Shown here: in pieces, positions 18,077-30,082 of the stretch | Numbering within the stretch: position 1 is the first letter of the stretch | Layout: each line of letters opens with the position of its first letter | Assembly: GCF_000422085.1 (NCBI RefSeq) | Contig: NC_021741.1 | Location: 1,674,001 to 1,738,000 of the forward strand | Direction of reading: 5' to 3' | DNA length: 64,000 bases | Source: Serratia liquefaciens ATCC 27592 | Lineage (GTDB): Bacteria; Pseudomonadota; Gammaproteobacteria; Enterobacterales; Enterobacteriaceae | The notes under the pieces: generated by a model | The model's input: the letters and a program-made list of their open reading frames with translations, nothing else | What the model was told of the DNA's origin: nothing | Databases searched by the model: none | Translations under genes and position numbers: made by a program

Positions 18077-19813
18077 TTACAGCGGTATACCGCTGATACG
18101 TTGACGGAACTGGGCATAACGCCCCTGCTGACGCATCAGGTTGAGGTGATCGCCTTGCTCAACGATGCGTCCACCGTCCATCACGCAAATTCGGTCAAGG
18201 TGTTCCAACCCATACAGACGGTGGGTCACCAGGATCAGCGTTTTTCCCTGGCAATGTCGGCGCAGCAGCGCCAGGATCTGCTGTTCAGTTTCGGCGTCCA
18301 GACCTTCGGTCGGCTCATCGAGCAACAACAGCGGCGCCTGATGCAGCAATGCGCGAGCAATGCCCAGACGGCGCTGCTCGCCGCCGGAAAGCTGTCGGCC
18401 GCCGTCTCCCAGCCAGGCGTTGAGCCCCTCGTTTTCCAGCAGCTTGTCCAAACCGACCTGCTGCAACACTTCGCGCAATTGTTCATCGGCCGCCGTTGGG
18501 GCGGCGATGCGCAAGTTTTCGCGCAGCGTATCGCTAAAGATGTGCACTCGCTGACTGACGACGGTGGTCATCTGACGCAGCGTGGTTTCATCGTAAGCAG
18601 CCAAGGGATGGCCGTTGAGCAGCATCTGCCCGCTGTCGGCGTTCCAGGCGCGGGTGAGCAACTGCAGCAGGGTCGATTTACCGCACCCGGTGCGGCCGAG
18701 CAATGCAATATGTTCACCGGCGGTAATCTCCAGCGTGACGTCCTGCAACACCGGCTGCGGCTGGCCGGGATAGGTAAAGGTGACCTGTTGCAGACTTAGC
18801 ATGGCACCGTTTTCGGCAGTTGGGCCATCGGCAGGGAAGGTCACTTCCGGTTGTCGATCGATGACCTGCTTCACCCGCGTGGCGGAAGCTATCACCTGTC
18901 CCAGATGCTGGAAGGCGCCGGCTACCGGCATCAAGGCTTCAAACGAAGCCAGGGCGGCAAACACGAACAACGCAATCAGCGCGCCGGGTTGGCTGTCGCC
19001 ACCGATACCGGCAGCGGTGAGCCACAACATCAACGTCACGGTCAGGCCGCTGGCCAGGATCATCAAAGCCTGTGCCATGCCGCCCAACGAAGCTTGCTGC
19101 CACTGACGGCGCTGCCACTGTTTTTCAGTGGCATCCAGAGCCGCGCGGAAGTGATCCACGGCACCGAATACCACCAGCTCAGCCTGGCCTTGAAGCCAGG
19201 CGGTCAGATCGGTACGGTACTGGCCGCGCAGGGCGGTCAACTGGCCGCCAATCGGCTTGCCGGCACCATAAAATACCGGCGGCACCAGCAGCAACAGCAA
19301 CAGCAGGATACCGCCCAGCGTCAGGGCCAGTGAAACGTCTAGCCAGCTCAGGCCGTAAGTCACCACGACAATTACCACGGCGGCGCTGACCAGCGGTGAA
19401 ATTACCCGCAGATACAGATGATCCAGCGTATCGACATCCGCCACCAGTCGATTCAGCAGATCGGCCTGTCGGAAGCGGGCAATGCCTCCCGGCGACAGCG
19501 GCAGGATCTTTTTAAAGGTGAAGACCCGCAGATGAGACAGCACGCGGAAGGTGGCGTCGTGGCTGACGACCCGTTCGGCATAGCGCCCGGCGGTGCGGAA
19601 AATGGCGGCACCACGCACGCCGGCCGCCGGCAGCATGTAGTTGAAGGTAAACAGGCCCGCCAGCCCGGCCAGGGCGGAGGCGGCGAGGAACCAACCGGAC
19701 AGAGCCAGCAGGCCGATACTGGCCAGTAGCGTAATGATGGCCAGCAGAATGCCCAGACAAATCAGCAGGCTGTGACGACGGTACAGCGCCAGGAACGGCA
19801 GCAAAACGCGCAT
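18077..19813 (-). CDS. cydC: Heterodimeric ABC transporter subunit CydC
   Basis: One half of the inner-membrane CydDC ABC exporter needed for assembly of cytochrome bd oxidase and c-type cytochromes, reported to move glutathione/cysteine or haem. The 578 residues have six N-terminal membrane helices and a C-terminal nucleotide-binding domain with Walker A GRTGCGKST near residue 373, signature LSGGEQRRLGIARAL and Walker B LLLLDEPTEGLD. It starts 2 nt after the cydD stop, and aat follows. Family assignment is secure; the true substrate remains debated in the literature. Confidence 0.96.
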   Translation of the reverse strand: MRVLLPFLALYRRHSLLICLGILLAIITLLASIGLLALSGWFLAASALAGLAGLFTFNYMLPAAGVRGAAIFRTAGRYAERVVSHDATFRVLSHLRVFTFKKILPLSPGGIARFRQADLLNRLVADVDTLDHLYLRVISPLVSAAVVIVVVTYGLSWLDVSLALTLGGILLLLLLLVPPVFYGAGKPIGGQLTALRGQYRTDLTAWLQGQAELVVFGAVDHFRAALDATEKQWQRRQWQQASLGGMAQALMILASGLTVTLMLWLTAAGIGGDSQPGALIALFVFAALASFEALMPVAGAFQHLGQVIASATRVKQVIDRQPEVTFPADGPTAENGAMLSLQQVTFTYPGQPQPVLQDVTLEITAGEHIALLGRTGCGKSTLLQLLTRAWNADSGQMLLNGHPLAAYDETTLRQMTTVVSQRVHIFSDTLRENLRIAAPTAADEQLREVLQQVGLDKLLENEGLNAWLGDGGRQLSGGEQRRLGIARALLHQAPLLLLDEPTEGLDAETEQQILALLRRHCQGKTLILVTHRLYGLEHLDRICVMDGGRIVEQGDHLNLMRQQGRYAQFRQRISGIPL

Positions 19814-19815
19814 GA

Positions 19816-21582
19816 TTATAGATCCCCGCGGCGGTGAGCGATCAGGTTGGCAAACAGGCCCGGTTGGGCGCTCAGCGTGGCGTAATCACCTTGCTGGACG
19901 ATGTGTCCGCCTTCCATTACCCAAATCTGGTCGTAATCTTCGGTATCTTCCAACTGGTGAGTCACCAGCAGCGTGGTTTGTTGATGCGAAGCCGCATTCA
20001 GCGCCTGCATGACTTGCCGCTCGCTGTGGGCGTCGAGACTTGCGGCCGGTTCATCCAACAGCAACAAACGGCGCGGGCTGATTAACGCTCGAGCGACTGC
20101 CACACGTTGCGCTTGCCCGACGGACAGGCGCGCGGCGTTATCGCCGACTTCGGTATCCAGACCCAGCGGCAGATACGGCAGGATCTCGCCGACATAGGCG
20201 TCCTCCACAGCCTGTTGCAGTTGGGCTTCGCTGGCCTGCGGATTGCCCAACAGTATGTTGGCACGCAGCGTTTGCGCCGGTAGATGCGGATTTTGTCCTA
20301 CCCAGCCGAGTTGCTGGCGCCAGCCTTCGGCGGCCAGTTCGCGCAGTTCGATACCATTAATCCGCAGCGAACCGCGATAGGGTAAAAACCCGAGCAGCAG
20401 GTTCAGCAACGAACTTTTCCCGGCACCACTTAACCCGACCAAGGCAATGCGCTGGTTGGCGGGCAGAGTGAAGCTCAGCGGCCCGGCCAGCAGCACGCCA
20501 TTGGGCGACAGGATCTCCAGATCCTGCGCTTGCAGCTCCAGCGGTGCATCGGCATCCAGGATTTGTGTGCCATTGCCCATTTGTTCGCCCTCGGCGCTGA
20601 GAAAGGTTTCCAGCGCTTCGGCGGCACCCACGGCTTGCGCCTTGGCGTGGTAGAAAGTCCCCAGGTCGCGCAACGGCTGGAAGAACTCCGGTGACAGGAT
20701 CAGCACCAGGAAGCCGGCAAACAGCGTGACGCCGGTGCCATAACTGCCGAAATTAAGTTCGCCAAGGAACGAGAAGCCAAAATAGACCGCCACCACGGCG
20801 ATAGAAATGGAGGCAAAGAACTCCAGCACCGCCGATGACAGGAAAGCCAGACGGAGTACCTCCATGGTGCGGCTACGGAAGTCTTCAGACGATTTGGCAA
20901 TCTGCTCGGTTTCCGCCTGCGCCCGATTGAATAAGCGCAGCGTGTCTAACCCCCGCAGGCGGTCGAGGAAGTTACCACTCAGCCGTGCCAGCGCCACGAA
21001 GTTGCGTCGGTTGGCATCGGCGGCACCCATGCCGACCAGCGCCATAAACATGGGGATCAGCGGCGCGGTGGTCAACAGAATCAGACCGGCGGCCCAGTTG
21101 ATCGGGAATACGGTGATCAGGATCAGCAGCGGGATAAACACCGCCAGATACATCTGCGGTAAATAACGGGAATAGTAGTCCTGCATATCCTCGATCTGTT
21201 CGACGATGATGCTGGCCCAAGTGCCGGCCGGTTTTCCCTGGATCCAGGCGGGGCCGAGTTGTTGCAGTTTATCCAGCACCTGCTGACGCATGCGCTGGCG
21301 GATCACTTGTCCGCAGATAAAGCCGACGCGTTCACGCAGCCAACTCAGCACGGCCCGCAGTGCGAAGGTGGCAGCCAACCAGATAAACGACGGAATCAAC
21401 TGTTCACGTGGCGCCTGTTCGATAATCAGGGCGTGGAGCAGGGCGGCCAACAGCCATGCCTGAGCGACAATAAGCATGCCGCTGATTAGCCCCAACAACA
21501 TGGAAAGGCGCAACCAACGCTGCGCCAAGGTGCTCTGAGTTTTGAGCCAACGGGTTAATTGCTGCTGTCTGGTTTTTTTCAT
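19816..21582 (-). CDS. cydD: Heterodimeric ABC transporter subunit CydD
   Basis: Partner of CydC in the cytochrome bd assembly exporter. The 588-residue protein has six membrane helices and an ABC domain (Walker A GLSGAGKSS, signature LSVGQAQRVAVARAL, Walker B LLLLDEPAASLD). The variant LSVGQ signature also occurs in E. coli CydD and indicates an asymmetric ATPase pair. I chose MKKTRQQQ as the start by homology. The ribosome site is poor, and 34 further in-frame residues upstream do not look like protein. In E. coli trxB lies directly upstream; here two genes intervene. Confidence 0.94.
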   Translation of the reverse strand: MKKTRQQQLTRWLKTQSTLAQRWLRLSMLLGLISGMLIVAQAWLLAALLHALIIEQAPREQLIPSFIWLAATFALRAVLSWLRERVGFICGQVIRQRMRQQVLDKLQQLGPAWIQGKPAGTWASIIVEQIEDMQDYYSRYLPQMYLAVFIPLLILITVFPINWAAGLILLTTAPLIPMFMALVGMGAADANRRNFVALARLSGNFLDRLRGLDTLRLFNRAQAETEQIAKSSEDFRSRTMEVLRLAFLSSAVLEFFASISIAVVAVYFGFSFLGELNFGSYGTGVTLFAGFLVLILSPEFFQPLRDLGTFYHAKAQAVGAAEALETFLSAEGEQMGNGTQILDADAPLELQAQDLEILSPNGVLLAGPLSFTLPANQRIALVGLSGAGKSSLLNLLLGFLPYRGSLRINGIELRELAAEGWRQQLGWVGQNPHLPAQTLRANILLGNPQASEAQLQQAVEDAYVGEILPYLPLGLDTEVGDNAARLSVGQAQRVAVARALISPRRLLLLDEPAASLDAHSERQVMQALNAASHQQTTLLVTHQLEDTEDYDQIWVMEGGHIVQQGDYATLSAQPGLFANLIAHRRGDL

Positions 21583-21707
21583 CAGATATGAGTCTGCGTC
21601 GCCGGTGCCTATTGTTACAGGCAAGGTTAACGTACTGTTAAAAAAAGTGTTTGCCCCAACCTGAAGCGAACAAGTGAAGGCCAATGTTACCTCTTCACCC
21701 GGCAGAC

Positions 21708-21748
21708 TGAAAATAATAAAGCGGTCAAATATCGCTATAACAGACCGC
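21708..21748 (-). terminator. Terminator downstream of the glutathione S-transferase gene
   Basis: Six-bp stem GCGGTC / GACCGC with a 16-nt loop. On the minus strand it is followed by TTTATTATTTTC. It lies 10 nt beyond the gst stop and upstream of cydD. Confidence 0.6.
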
Positions 21749-21758
21749 GACAGCAGGA

Positions 21759-22376
21759 TTAGGGCACCGCTTGACTGGCTGCTTCCGCCGCCAGGGCGGT
21801 TTGCACGGATCTGCGCTGGCTAATCAGCGACATATAACGGGTTATCGATGGCCAGCATTTTAGGTCGATGGAAAACTGATCCATCCAGCGCAGTACGGTA
21901 AACAGATAGGCATCCGCGACGCTGAAAGTTTCTCCCAATAGAAACGCCGGTTCGTCCAGCGTCTGAGCAACAAAATCGAGGCGGCGTCGCAGCTTGTCGC
22001 GAAACAGCATTTTGACCTCTTCCGCCAGGGTTGAGTTGAACAGCGGGCTGGATCCCGCGTGGATCTCGCAGGTAATGAAGTTCAGCCACTCCTGCAAGCG
22101 CACCCGTTCGAAGGTCGAGTTTGGTGGGGCCAGCCCGGCCTCAGGGCGCATATCCGCCAGATACTGCACGATGGCAGTGCCTTCGGTGATCACCTGTCCG
22201 TCGTCCAGCATCAGCGCGGCGACGTAACCTTTGGGATTAACCCGATAAAAGTCTCCGCCGTCGGCGCTGCGCTTGGTGCGGTTATTGACGCGGATCAGTT
22301 CGAACGGCAAATCCAATTCCCGCAGCACGATATGTGGCGAGAGGGAGCAGGTATCGGGCGCAAAATAGAGTTTCAT
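21759..22376 (-). CDS. Glutathione S-transferase, beta-class
   Basis: Cytosolic glutathione S-transferase of 205 residues. The N-terminal thioredoxin-like domain starts MKLYFAPDTCSLSPH, with the beta-class cysteine C10. The glutathione-binding cis-Pro/SNAIL-type region is altered to TEGTAIVQYLAD. The all-helical C-terminal domain contains the N-capping box FSVADAYLF. AGGA lies 8 nt before the ATG at 22376 and only 2 nt before an ATG at 22382, so the former is preferred. It follows a LysR gene on the same strand. This pair interrupts the usual trxB-cydD neighbourhood. The substrate is unknown. Confidence 0.9.
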   Translation of the reverse strand: MKLYFAPDTCSLSPHIVLRELDLPFELIRVNNRTKRSADGGDFYRVNPKGYVAALMLDDGQVITEGTAIVQYLADMRPEAGLAPPNSTFERVRLQEWLNFITCEIHAGSSPLFNSTLAEEVKMLFRDKLRRRLDFVAQTLDEPAFLLGETFSVADAYLFTVLRWMDQFSIDLKCWPSITRYMSLISQRRSVQTALAAEAASQAVP

Positions 22377-22474
22377 CGACATATTCCTGAGGCAAAAAGC
22401 GACATCGCTTGGCCGTCAGAATGCCGTCGGCGCCGCCGACAGAAAAATTAGAATCTCAGAAACCCGGTATCAGC

Positions 22475-23362
22475 TCAGCTACTGATGGGCAACGGCAAAT
22501 GATCCTGTAGAAAGTGCAACAGAGTTTGTACTGGCGCGGAGCTTGCACCGGCGAATGAACAAACCAGGCCAAAATGGCGATAAAGTGGCGCGCTCAGCGG
22601 CAGGGCGCAAATGCCTGGCGTATCGGCCGGTATCACCGATGCGGGCACCAGCGATACGCCGATCCCTTCACGTACCAGCGTCAGCGCGGTGTTCCAGTCA
22701 CTGACGGTGACGCGGACATCCGTCAGCGCCAAACCTGCCTGCTGCGCCAGCAACTGAGCATTGAGCTGGCAACCTCCGGTAGCCAAGACAAACGGCTGTT
22801 TGACCAGTTCATTGAAATCTATCGGCTGGCGGTTTCTGGCAAGCTTATGATCAGTGGCCGTCACGGTAAGCCATAGGTCTTTTCCCAGCGGGTGGCTTTG
22901 CCGTTCCGGTTTCGGATTCAACACTATGCCCACGTCGGCAGCTTCCAATGCCAGCCAGTTTTCGACCTCCAGATCGGTACCTTCCAACTGCACCAGTTCA
23001 ATGGCGGGAAAGCGGCGGTGAAATTTGCGTAGCAACGGGGGTAACAACAGCGCAAATGCTGAAGGGAAACTGGCAAGGCGTATTTTGCCGGCGTGCGAGC
23101 TTTGCGCCTGCTGCGCGCAGTGTTGGATTGCATTGAGTTCGGCCAGCATGGTGCGGGCATGGCTGACAATCTGTTCACCACTTTGCGTTAGCGCAACGCT
23201 GTGCGGCAGCCGAACCAACAACGGAGTGTTCAACGCCTCTTCCAACTGAGCGATAGCCTGACTGGCGCCAGACTGTGTCATGCCGCATTGACTTGCCGCC
23301 AGGGTGATCTTGCCGCTGTCGGCTACGGCAACCAACAGACGCCAGTGGAGAAGATTCTGCAT
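22475..23362 (-). CDS. LysR-family transcriptional regulator
   Basis: LysR-type regulator of 295 residues. The winged helix-turn-helix covers residues 1-60 (TLAASQCGMTQSGASQAIAQLEEALNTPLLVR). The effector-binding domain follows (KIRLASFPSAFALLLPPLL ... FVLATGGCQLNAQLL ... VREGIGVSLVPASVI). It is immediately upstream of the glutathione S-transferase gene, in the same direction, with a 98-nt gap. The two may be cotranscribed, unlike the common divergent arrangement. No ligand or target can be named from the sequence. Confidence 0.92.
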   Translation of the reverse strand: MQNLLHWRLLVAVADSGKITLAASQCGMTQSGASQAIAQLEEALNTPLLVRLPHSVALTQSGEQIVSHARTMLAELNAIQHCAQQAQSSHAGKIRLASFPSAFALLLPPLLRKFHRRFPAIELVQLEGTDLEVENWLALEAADVGIVLNPKPERQSHPLGKDLWLTVTATDHKLARNRQPIDFNELVKQPFVLATGGCQLNAQLLAQQAGLALTDVRVTVSDWNTALTLVREGIGVSLVPASVIPADTPGICALPLSAPLYRHFGLVCSFAGASSAPVQTLLHFLQDHLPLPISS

Positions 23363-23392
23363 CGAAGACCCGCCTGATGGTGTTTGAGATAC

Positions 23393-23423
23393 AAAAAAAA
23401 GCGGCTAATAAATAGCCGCTTTT
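23393..23423. terminator. Terminator of trxB
   Basis: Stem AAAAGCGGCTA / TAGCCGCTTTT with a 5-nt loop. On the minus strand it is followed by TTTTGTATC, so it ends trxB transcription before the LysR gene. Confidence 0.88.
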
Positions 23424-23443
23424 CAGGATGACAGTCTGTGCCG

Positions 23444-25075
<1,632 letters not shown>

Positions 25076-25570
25076 ATGGCAGACAATAAGAAACGCCCGG
25101 GTAAAGATCTCGATCGTATCGACCGCAACATCCTCAACGAACTGCAAAAGGATGGGCGTATTTCGAACGTTGAACTTTCGAAGCGCGTGGGGTTATCCCC
25201 AACCCCATGTTTAGAACGCGTGCGCCGCCTCGAGCGCCAGGGTTTTATTCATGGTTATACCGCGTTGCTCAACCCGCATTATCTGGATGCGTCCCTGTTG
25301 GTCTTCGTGGAAATCACGCTGAACCGCGGTGCGCCGGATGTGTTTGAGCAATTCAACTCAGCAGTTCAGAAGCTTGAAGAAATTCAGGAGTGTCATCTGG
25401 TGTCCGGTGATTTCGACTATCTGTTGAAAACCCGCGTGCCGGATATGTCCGCTTACCGTAAGTTGCTTGGTGAAACCTTGCTGCGTCTGCCGGGGGTTAA
25501 CGACACCCGTACGTACGTGGTAATGGAAGAAGTGAAACAGAGCAACCGTCTGGTTATCAAAACACGGTAG
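25076..25570 (+). CDS. lrp: Leucine-responsive regulatory protein
   Basis: Global feast/famine regulator of 164 residues, the same length as E. coli Lrp and almost identical to it. The N-terminal helix-turn-helix is at about residues 30-55 (RISNVELSKRVGLSPTPCLERVRRL). The RAM effector/oligomer domain follows, with leucine-pocket residues near VSGDFDYLLKTRV. The start MADNKKRPGKDL follows AGAGAGACAATAATA. It controls amino-acid metabolism genes, probably including serC in this window, and its own promoter. Confidence 0.98.
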   Translation: MADNKKRPGKDLDRIDRNILNELQKDGRISNVELSKRVGLSPTPCLERVRRLERQGFIHGYTALLNPHYLDASLLVFVEITLNRGAPDVFEQFNSAVQKLEEIQECHLVSGDFDYLLKTRVPDMSAYRKLLGETLLRLPGVNDTRTYVVMEEVKQSNRLVIKTR

Positions 25571-25626
25571 GGTGCAGGTGCAAAACCTGATTAAATTGGT
25601 TACACTCCTGTTTATCCATACAGTTT

Positions 25627-25656
25627 CAGCGCCGGGGAAGCTTCTCGGCGCTGTTG
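25627..25656 (+). terminator. Hairpin between lrp and ftsK
   Basis: Eight-bp stem CAGCGCCG / CGGCGCTG around an 11-nt loop, followed by TTGCTAT. It probably ends or attenuates lrp transcription, about 40 nt before the ftsK start. Confidence 0.5.
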
Positions 25657-25690
25657 CTATGTCAGCTAACAGGAACCTGGAGAGCCTTTC

Positions 25691-28600
25691 TTGAGCCAGG
25701 AATATACAGAAGATAAAGAAGTTACCTTGAGAAAACTCAGCAGCGGTCGCCGTTTGCTCGAAGCTGTGTTGATTGTGGTAGCCATATTTGCCATTTACCT
25801 CATGGCTGCCTTGGTCAGTTTCAATCCCTCTGACCCAAGCTGGTCGCAGACCGCGTGGCATGAGCCTATTCATAATCTGGGCGGTGGCGTCGGGGCCTGG
25901 TTGGCCGACACGCTGTTCTTCACCTTCGGGGTACTCGCCTATGCGATACCGCCGATCATGCTGGTGTTGTGCTGGGCGGCTTATCGTCAGCGCGGCAGCG
26001 GCGAATACATCGATTATTTTGCGCTTTCACTGCGCCTGATCGGCACATTGGCGCTGGTGCTCACTTCGTGTGGCCTGGCGGCTCTGAACGTCGACGATCT
26101 CTATTACTTTGCCTCCGGCGGCGTTATCGGCAGTTTGCTGAGCAACGCCATGCTCCCCTGGTTCAACGGCATTGGCGCAACCTTGGCGCTGCTTTGCGTT
26201 TGGGCGGCGGGCCTTACGCTGTTTACCGGCTGGTCATGGCTGGTGATTGCCGAGAGGATCGGCGGCGTGGTGCTGGGGACGGCCACCTTTATGACCAACC
26301 GTTCGCGCCGTGACGATCGTTATCACGATGATGACGACCGTTACGTCGAAGATCAGCCAGAATCGGCAGAGAAAGGGGCAGCGCTTGCTGCGGCCTCGAC
26401 GGCGGCTGCGGCCAACGCGGCGGAAGACGACGTCTTGTTCTCAGCGCCTTCGGTGACGGAAACCGCCAAAATTGCGGCGGAAGAGGCTGAGGATCCATTG
26501 CTCAGCGGCCTGCGGGCGAATGACGACGAAGATGCCGATGTCGCGCCTGTCGCGCCAGCGGTGGCTCGTGAACCTGTTACCGCAGCCCCGGTTGTGGCAC
26601 AGGCGCCGTCGGTTACGGTAGCTCCAACGGCTCCGGCCTCGGTGAACCAGAGTCCGATGAGTACGCCAGCGGAAAACAGTGCTCCACCGCTGTATTCATT
26701 TGAAATTCCTGAAGAGACGCCGACGCCGAAGGTAACGCGTCCGGCCGATCCTTACCAGGATGATGACGAACCGCGTATGGGGAACTGGGACGCACCGGCA
26801 GCATCACCGTCGCACGATCGTTCTCCGTTTGATTTCTCCGCCGCTCAACGCGATAGCGCTGACGTCAGTGCTCCGGCCGGTTTCAGTGCCGGTGAGCCTG
26901 CAGTGCCCTCGTTCGGCAGCGTGAAACCTCAGGCGCAGGCTGCAGCAACGGCAGCTGCCGGCGCTGTTGCCGCCAATACCTTTATGCCGGCCTTTACGGC
27001 CACCAGCGACGCTAACTCGCAGGTCAAACAAGGCCTGGGGCCTGAGTTGCCGCGTCCGAATCCGGTGCGCATCCCAACCCGGCGTGAACTGGCTTCTTAC
27101 GGCATCAAGCTGCCTTCGCAGCGAATGGCCGAACAGGAACAGCGTAACCGTGGGGACGACGAGCCATTGCCGAATGCCAATGCTCTTCCGTCAGATCAAG
27201 ACGATGAAGCTTTGCAGGAAGCGGCGCTGCGTCAGGCGTTTGCCGAGCAGCAAAACCAACGTTATGGCGAGGAGTACGCGCAGGATAACCAGGATGATGA
27301 GGCTGCTCTGCAAGAGGCCGAACTGCGTCAGGCGTTTGCCGAACAGCAGAATCAGCGCTATGGGCAGCAAGAGGCTGCGCCTTCGGTACAGCCAACTACG
27401 CCAGTAGATACTCGTAATGCGTTCGGCTTCTCGCCGATGGATGATTTGGTTGACGATGGCCCGGTTGAGCCACTGTTCACCCTGTCGCCACAGCTTGAAG
27501 ATCGCATTGAGCAACAAAGCGAACGCGAGGATGATGTGCCTTTCGGCCAGTTTGAGCCAGCCGCGCCGGCTTATGCGCCGCCAACGCAACCTCAGACTCC
27601 GCCGGCGCAAGCTTATCAGCCCGCTCAACCTGCTTATCAGCAACCGGCAGCGCAACAGCAACCACCGGCCTATCAGCAGCCTGTAGCGCAACCGGCGCCG
27701 ACGGCCCCGCAGCAGCCGGCAATGGACAGCCTGATCCACCCGTTCCTGATGCGCAACGATATGCCGTTGCAAAAACCGACCACGCCTCTACCGACGCTTG
27801 ATCTGCTGACCGAAGCGCCGAAAGAGGTTGAGCCGGTGGATTCCTTCGCGTTGGAACAGAAGGCGCGTTTGGTCGAAGCCAGCCTGGCCGATTATCGGGT
27901 AAAAGCCGACGTGGTAGACATTTTACCAGGCCCGGTCATTACCCGTTTTGAACTGGATCTGGCGCCGGGCGTTAAAGCAGCGCGTATTTCCAACCTGTCG
28001 CGTGACCTGGCGCGTTCACTGTCAACTTCCGCGGTGCGTGTGGTTGAAGTGATCCCCGGCAAGCCCTACGTCGGCCTGGAGTTGCCTAACGTTAAACGTC
28101 AGACGGTCTATCTGCGAGAAGTGCTGGATTGCCCGGCATTTCGCGATAATCCATCGCCGTTGGCGATCGTTCTGGGTAAAGACATCTCCGGCGAACCGGT
28201 GGTGGCCGACTTGGCTAAAATGCCGCACCTGCTGGTGGCGGGGACCACCGGCTCCGGTAAATCGGTTGGGGTCAATGCCATGATCCTGAGCATTCTGTAT
28301 AAGGCCACGCCGAAAGAAGTGCGCTTTATCATGATTGACCCGAAAATGCTGGAGCTGTCGGTCTATGAAGGTATTCCGCACCTGCTGACGGACGTGGTTA
28401 CCGACATGAAAGACGCCGCCAATGCCTTGCGTTGGTGCGTCGCCGAGATGGAGCGTCGCTACAAGCTGATGTCTGCGCTCGGCGTGCGTAACCTGGCAGG
28501 TTACAACGAACGTGTCGATCAGGCCGAGGCGATGGGACGTCCAATCCCGGATCCGTTCTGGAAACCGACCGACAGCATGGACATCACGCCGCCGGTTCTG

Positions 28601-29266
28601 GAGAAAGAGCCTTACATCGTAGTGATGGTCGACGAGTTCGCTGACCTGATCATGACGGTTGGTAAAAAGGTTGAGGAGCTGATTGCTCGTCTGGCGCAGA
28701 AAGCGCGTGCGGCGGGTATCCACCTGGTGCTGGCAACACAGCGTCCTTCGGTGGATGTGATCACCGGCCTGATCAAGGCCAACATCCCGACCCGTATCGC
28801 CTTTACCGTGTCGAGCAAGATTGACTCGCGCACTATCCTCGATCAGGGCGGTGCTGAATCGCTGCTGGGGATGGGCGACATGTTGTATCTGGCCCCTAAC
28901 TCCTCCATTCCGGTCCGTGTACATGGTGCATTTGTGCGCGATCAGGAAGTGCATGCGGTAGTTAAGGATTGGAAAGCGCGTGAGCGACCTCAATATAAAG
29001 AGGGTATCCTCAACGGCGGTGACGACGGTGAGGGTGGTGCTGGCGGCGGTCTGGAAGGTGATGAAGAGCTGGATCCGCTGTTTGACCAGGCGGTGGAGTT
29101 TGTGGTGGATAAACGCCGCGCCTCCATTTCCGGCGTACAGCGTCAGTTCCGTATCGGCTATAACCGCGCCGCGCGCATCATCGAACAGATGGAAGCGCAG
29201 GGCATCGTCAGCGAGCAGGGGCACAACGGCAACCGCGAGGTGCTGGCACCGCCACGGCATGACTGA
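25691..29266 (+). CDS. ftsK: DNA translocase FtsK
   Basis: Septum-located DNA pump that clears chromosome dimers to dif and activates XerCD recombination. The 1191 residues contain an N-terminal domain with about four membrane helices (residues 20-195) and a long Pro/Gln/Ala-rich linker (about 200-700), including a duplicated 32-residue unit. The motor domain has Walker [11 protein letters not shown] at 851-860 and Walker [11 protein letters not shown]. The C-terminal gamma winged helix ([23 protein letters not shown]) reads KOPS. Translation starts at a TTG, 8 nt after GGAG; the N-terminus matches E. coli FtsK. Confidence 0.96.
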   Translation: MSQEYTEDKEVTLRKLSSGRRLLEAVLIVVAIFAIYLMAALVSFNPSDPSWSQTAWHEPIHNLGGGVGAWLADTLFFTFGVLAYAIPPIMLVLCWAAYRQRGSGEYIDYFALSLRLIGTLALVLTSCGLAALNVDDLYYFASGGVIGSLLSNAMLPWFNGIGATLALLCVWAAGLTLFTGWSWLVIAERIGGVVLGTATFMTNRSRRDDRYHDDDDRYVEDQPESAEKGAALAAASTAAAANAAEDDVLFSAPSVTETAKIAAEEAEDPLLSGLRANDDEDADVAPVAPAVAREPVTAAPVVAQAPSVTVAPTAPASVNQSPMSTPAENSAPPLYSFEIPEETPTPKVTRPADPYQDDDEPRMGNWDAPAASPSHDRSPFDFSAAQRDSADVSAPAGFSAGEPAVPSFGSVKPQAQAAATAAAGAVAANTFMPAFTATSDANSQVKQGLGPELPRPNPVRIPTRRELASYGIKLPSQRMAEQEQRNRGDDEPLPNANALPSDQDDEALQEAALRQAFAEQQNQRYGEEYAQDNQDDEAALQEAELRQAFAEQQNQRYGQQEAAPSVQPTTPVDTRNAFGFSPMDDLVDDGPVEPLFTLSPQLEDRIEQQSEREDDVPFGQFEPAAPAYAPPTQPQTPPAQAYQPAQPAYQQPAAQQQPPAYQQPVAQPAPTAPQQPAMDSLIHPFLMRNDMPLQKPTTPLPTLDLLTEAPKEVEPVDSFALEQKARLVEASLADYRVKADVVDILPGPVITRFELDLAPGVKAARISNLSRDLARSLSTSAVRVVEVIPGKPYVGLELPNVKRQTVYLREVLDCPAFRDNPSPLAIVLGKDISGEPVVADLAKMPHLLVAGTTGSGKSVGVNAMILSILYKATPKEVRFIMIDPKMLELSVYEGIPHLLTDVVTDMKDAANALRWCVAEMERRYKLMSALGVRNLAGYNERVDQAEAMGRPIPDPFWKPTDSMDITPPVLEKEPYIVVMVDEFADLIMTVGKKVEELIARLAQKARAAGIHLVLATQRPSVDVITGLIKANIPTRIAFTVSSKIDSRTILDQGGAESLLGMGDMLYLAPNSSIPVRVHGAFVRDQEVHAVVKDWKARERPQYKEGILNGGDDGEGGAGGGLEGDEELDPLFDQAVEFVVDKRRASISGVQRQFRIGYNRAARIIEQMEAQGIVSEQGHNGNREVLAPPRHD
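27202..27363 (+). repeat. Duplicated 96-nt unit inside the ftsK linker
   Basis: Two in-frame copies, starting near 27202 and 27298, encode almost the same sequence ([21 protein letters not shown] and [22 protein letters not shown], each shown here in part). The copies are spaced exactly 96 nt (32 codons) apart. This is a tandem duplication within the disordered FtsK linker, consistent with the known length variation of that region. Confidence 0.85.
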
Positions 29267-29296
29267 CGAAGCTTTAGTCGTTGTTATTTAATAATA

Positions 29297-29317
29297 AAGG
29301 GCCGCTTAGCGGCCCTT
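29297..29317. terminator. Hairpin downstream of ftsK
   Basis: Nine-bp perfect stem AAGGGCCGC / GCGGCCCTT with a TTA loop, 30 nt after the ftsK stop. The T-tail is weak (GTGC), so it may be a leaky or factor-assisted terminator before lolA. Confidence 0.55.
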
Positions 29318-29463
29318 GTGCAAAGAAGCGTAAACCCTCGGCTTCTCAGAACATTGACCTATCTGCCTGCGGATAGCTTCGGGTAGAGTAAGGGTGTTAA
29401 GGGTTAATTTGACCCGCACGGCACCGCCTTGCGGTAAACGCATTTCATAAGGTATCTGGAATA

Positions 29464-30075
29464 ATGAAAAAACTGTTAGTTGCCTGTTGTCTGCTTTCGG
29501 GATTCGCTTCCACCTCTGTGCTGGCCGACGCTGCGCAGGATTTGCAAAGTCGCCTGGCGAAAGTGAACAGTTTCCACGCCAGCTTCGCCCAGACCGTGAC
29601 CAGCAGCGATGGTGCTGCGGTACAGCAGGGGGAAGGTGAACTCTGGGTGAAACGTCCGAACCTGTTTAATTGGCATATGACCTCGCCGGACGAGAGCGTG
29701 CTGGTGTCGGATGGCCAAACCTTATGGTTCTACAATCCTTTTGTTGAGCAAGTCACCGCGACCTGGTTGAAAAATGCGACCGGCAATACGCCATTTATGC
29801 TGATTACCCGCAATAACGCCAACGACTGGAAACAGTACAACGTTAAACAGAAAGGTGATGATTTTGAGCTGACGCCAAAATCCAGCAGCGGCAACCTGAA
29901 GCAGTTCGCCATTACCGTGACCAACAGCGGCACCATCCGCAGTTTTGCTGCGGTTGAGCAGGATGGTCAGCGCAGTTCTTACGCGCTGAAAAGTCAGCAG
30001 AACGTTGCTGCTGATGCCAGCAAATTCAAATTTACCCCGCCGAAGGGGGTGACGCTGGACGACCAGCGCCAGTGA
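29464..30075 (+). CDS. lolA: Outer-membrane lipoprotein carrier protein LolA
   Basis: Periplasmic chaperone that carries lipoproteins from LolCDE to LolB. The 203-residue precursor has a clear signal peptide with predicted cleavage after A21 (SVLA|DAAQ). The mature domain is the open beta-barrel fold ([11 protein letters not shown] ... [15 protein letters not shown] ... [13 protein letters not shown]). It lies between ftsK and rarA; rarA starts 7 nt after its stop, so lolA-rarA form an operon. Confidence 0.97.
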   Translation: MKKLLVACCLLSGFASTSVLADAAQDLQSRLAKVNSFHASFAQTVTSSDGAAVQQGEGELWVKRPNLFNWHMTSPDESVLVSDGQTLWFYNPFVEQVTATWLKNATGNTPFMLITRNNANDWKQYNVKQKGDDFELTPKSSSGNLKQFAITVTNSGTIRSFAAVEQDGQRSSYALKSQQNVAADASKFKFTPPKGVTLDDQRQ

Positions 30076-30082
30076 GGTCCGC

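Noticed and set aside
28022..29260. 412-codon minus-strand frame opposite the FtsK motor domain
   Set aside because: Antisense to the most conserved part of ftsK; no ribosome site, no homology recognised.
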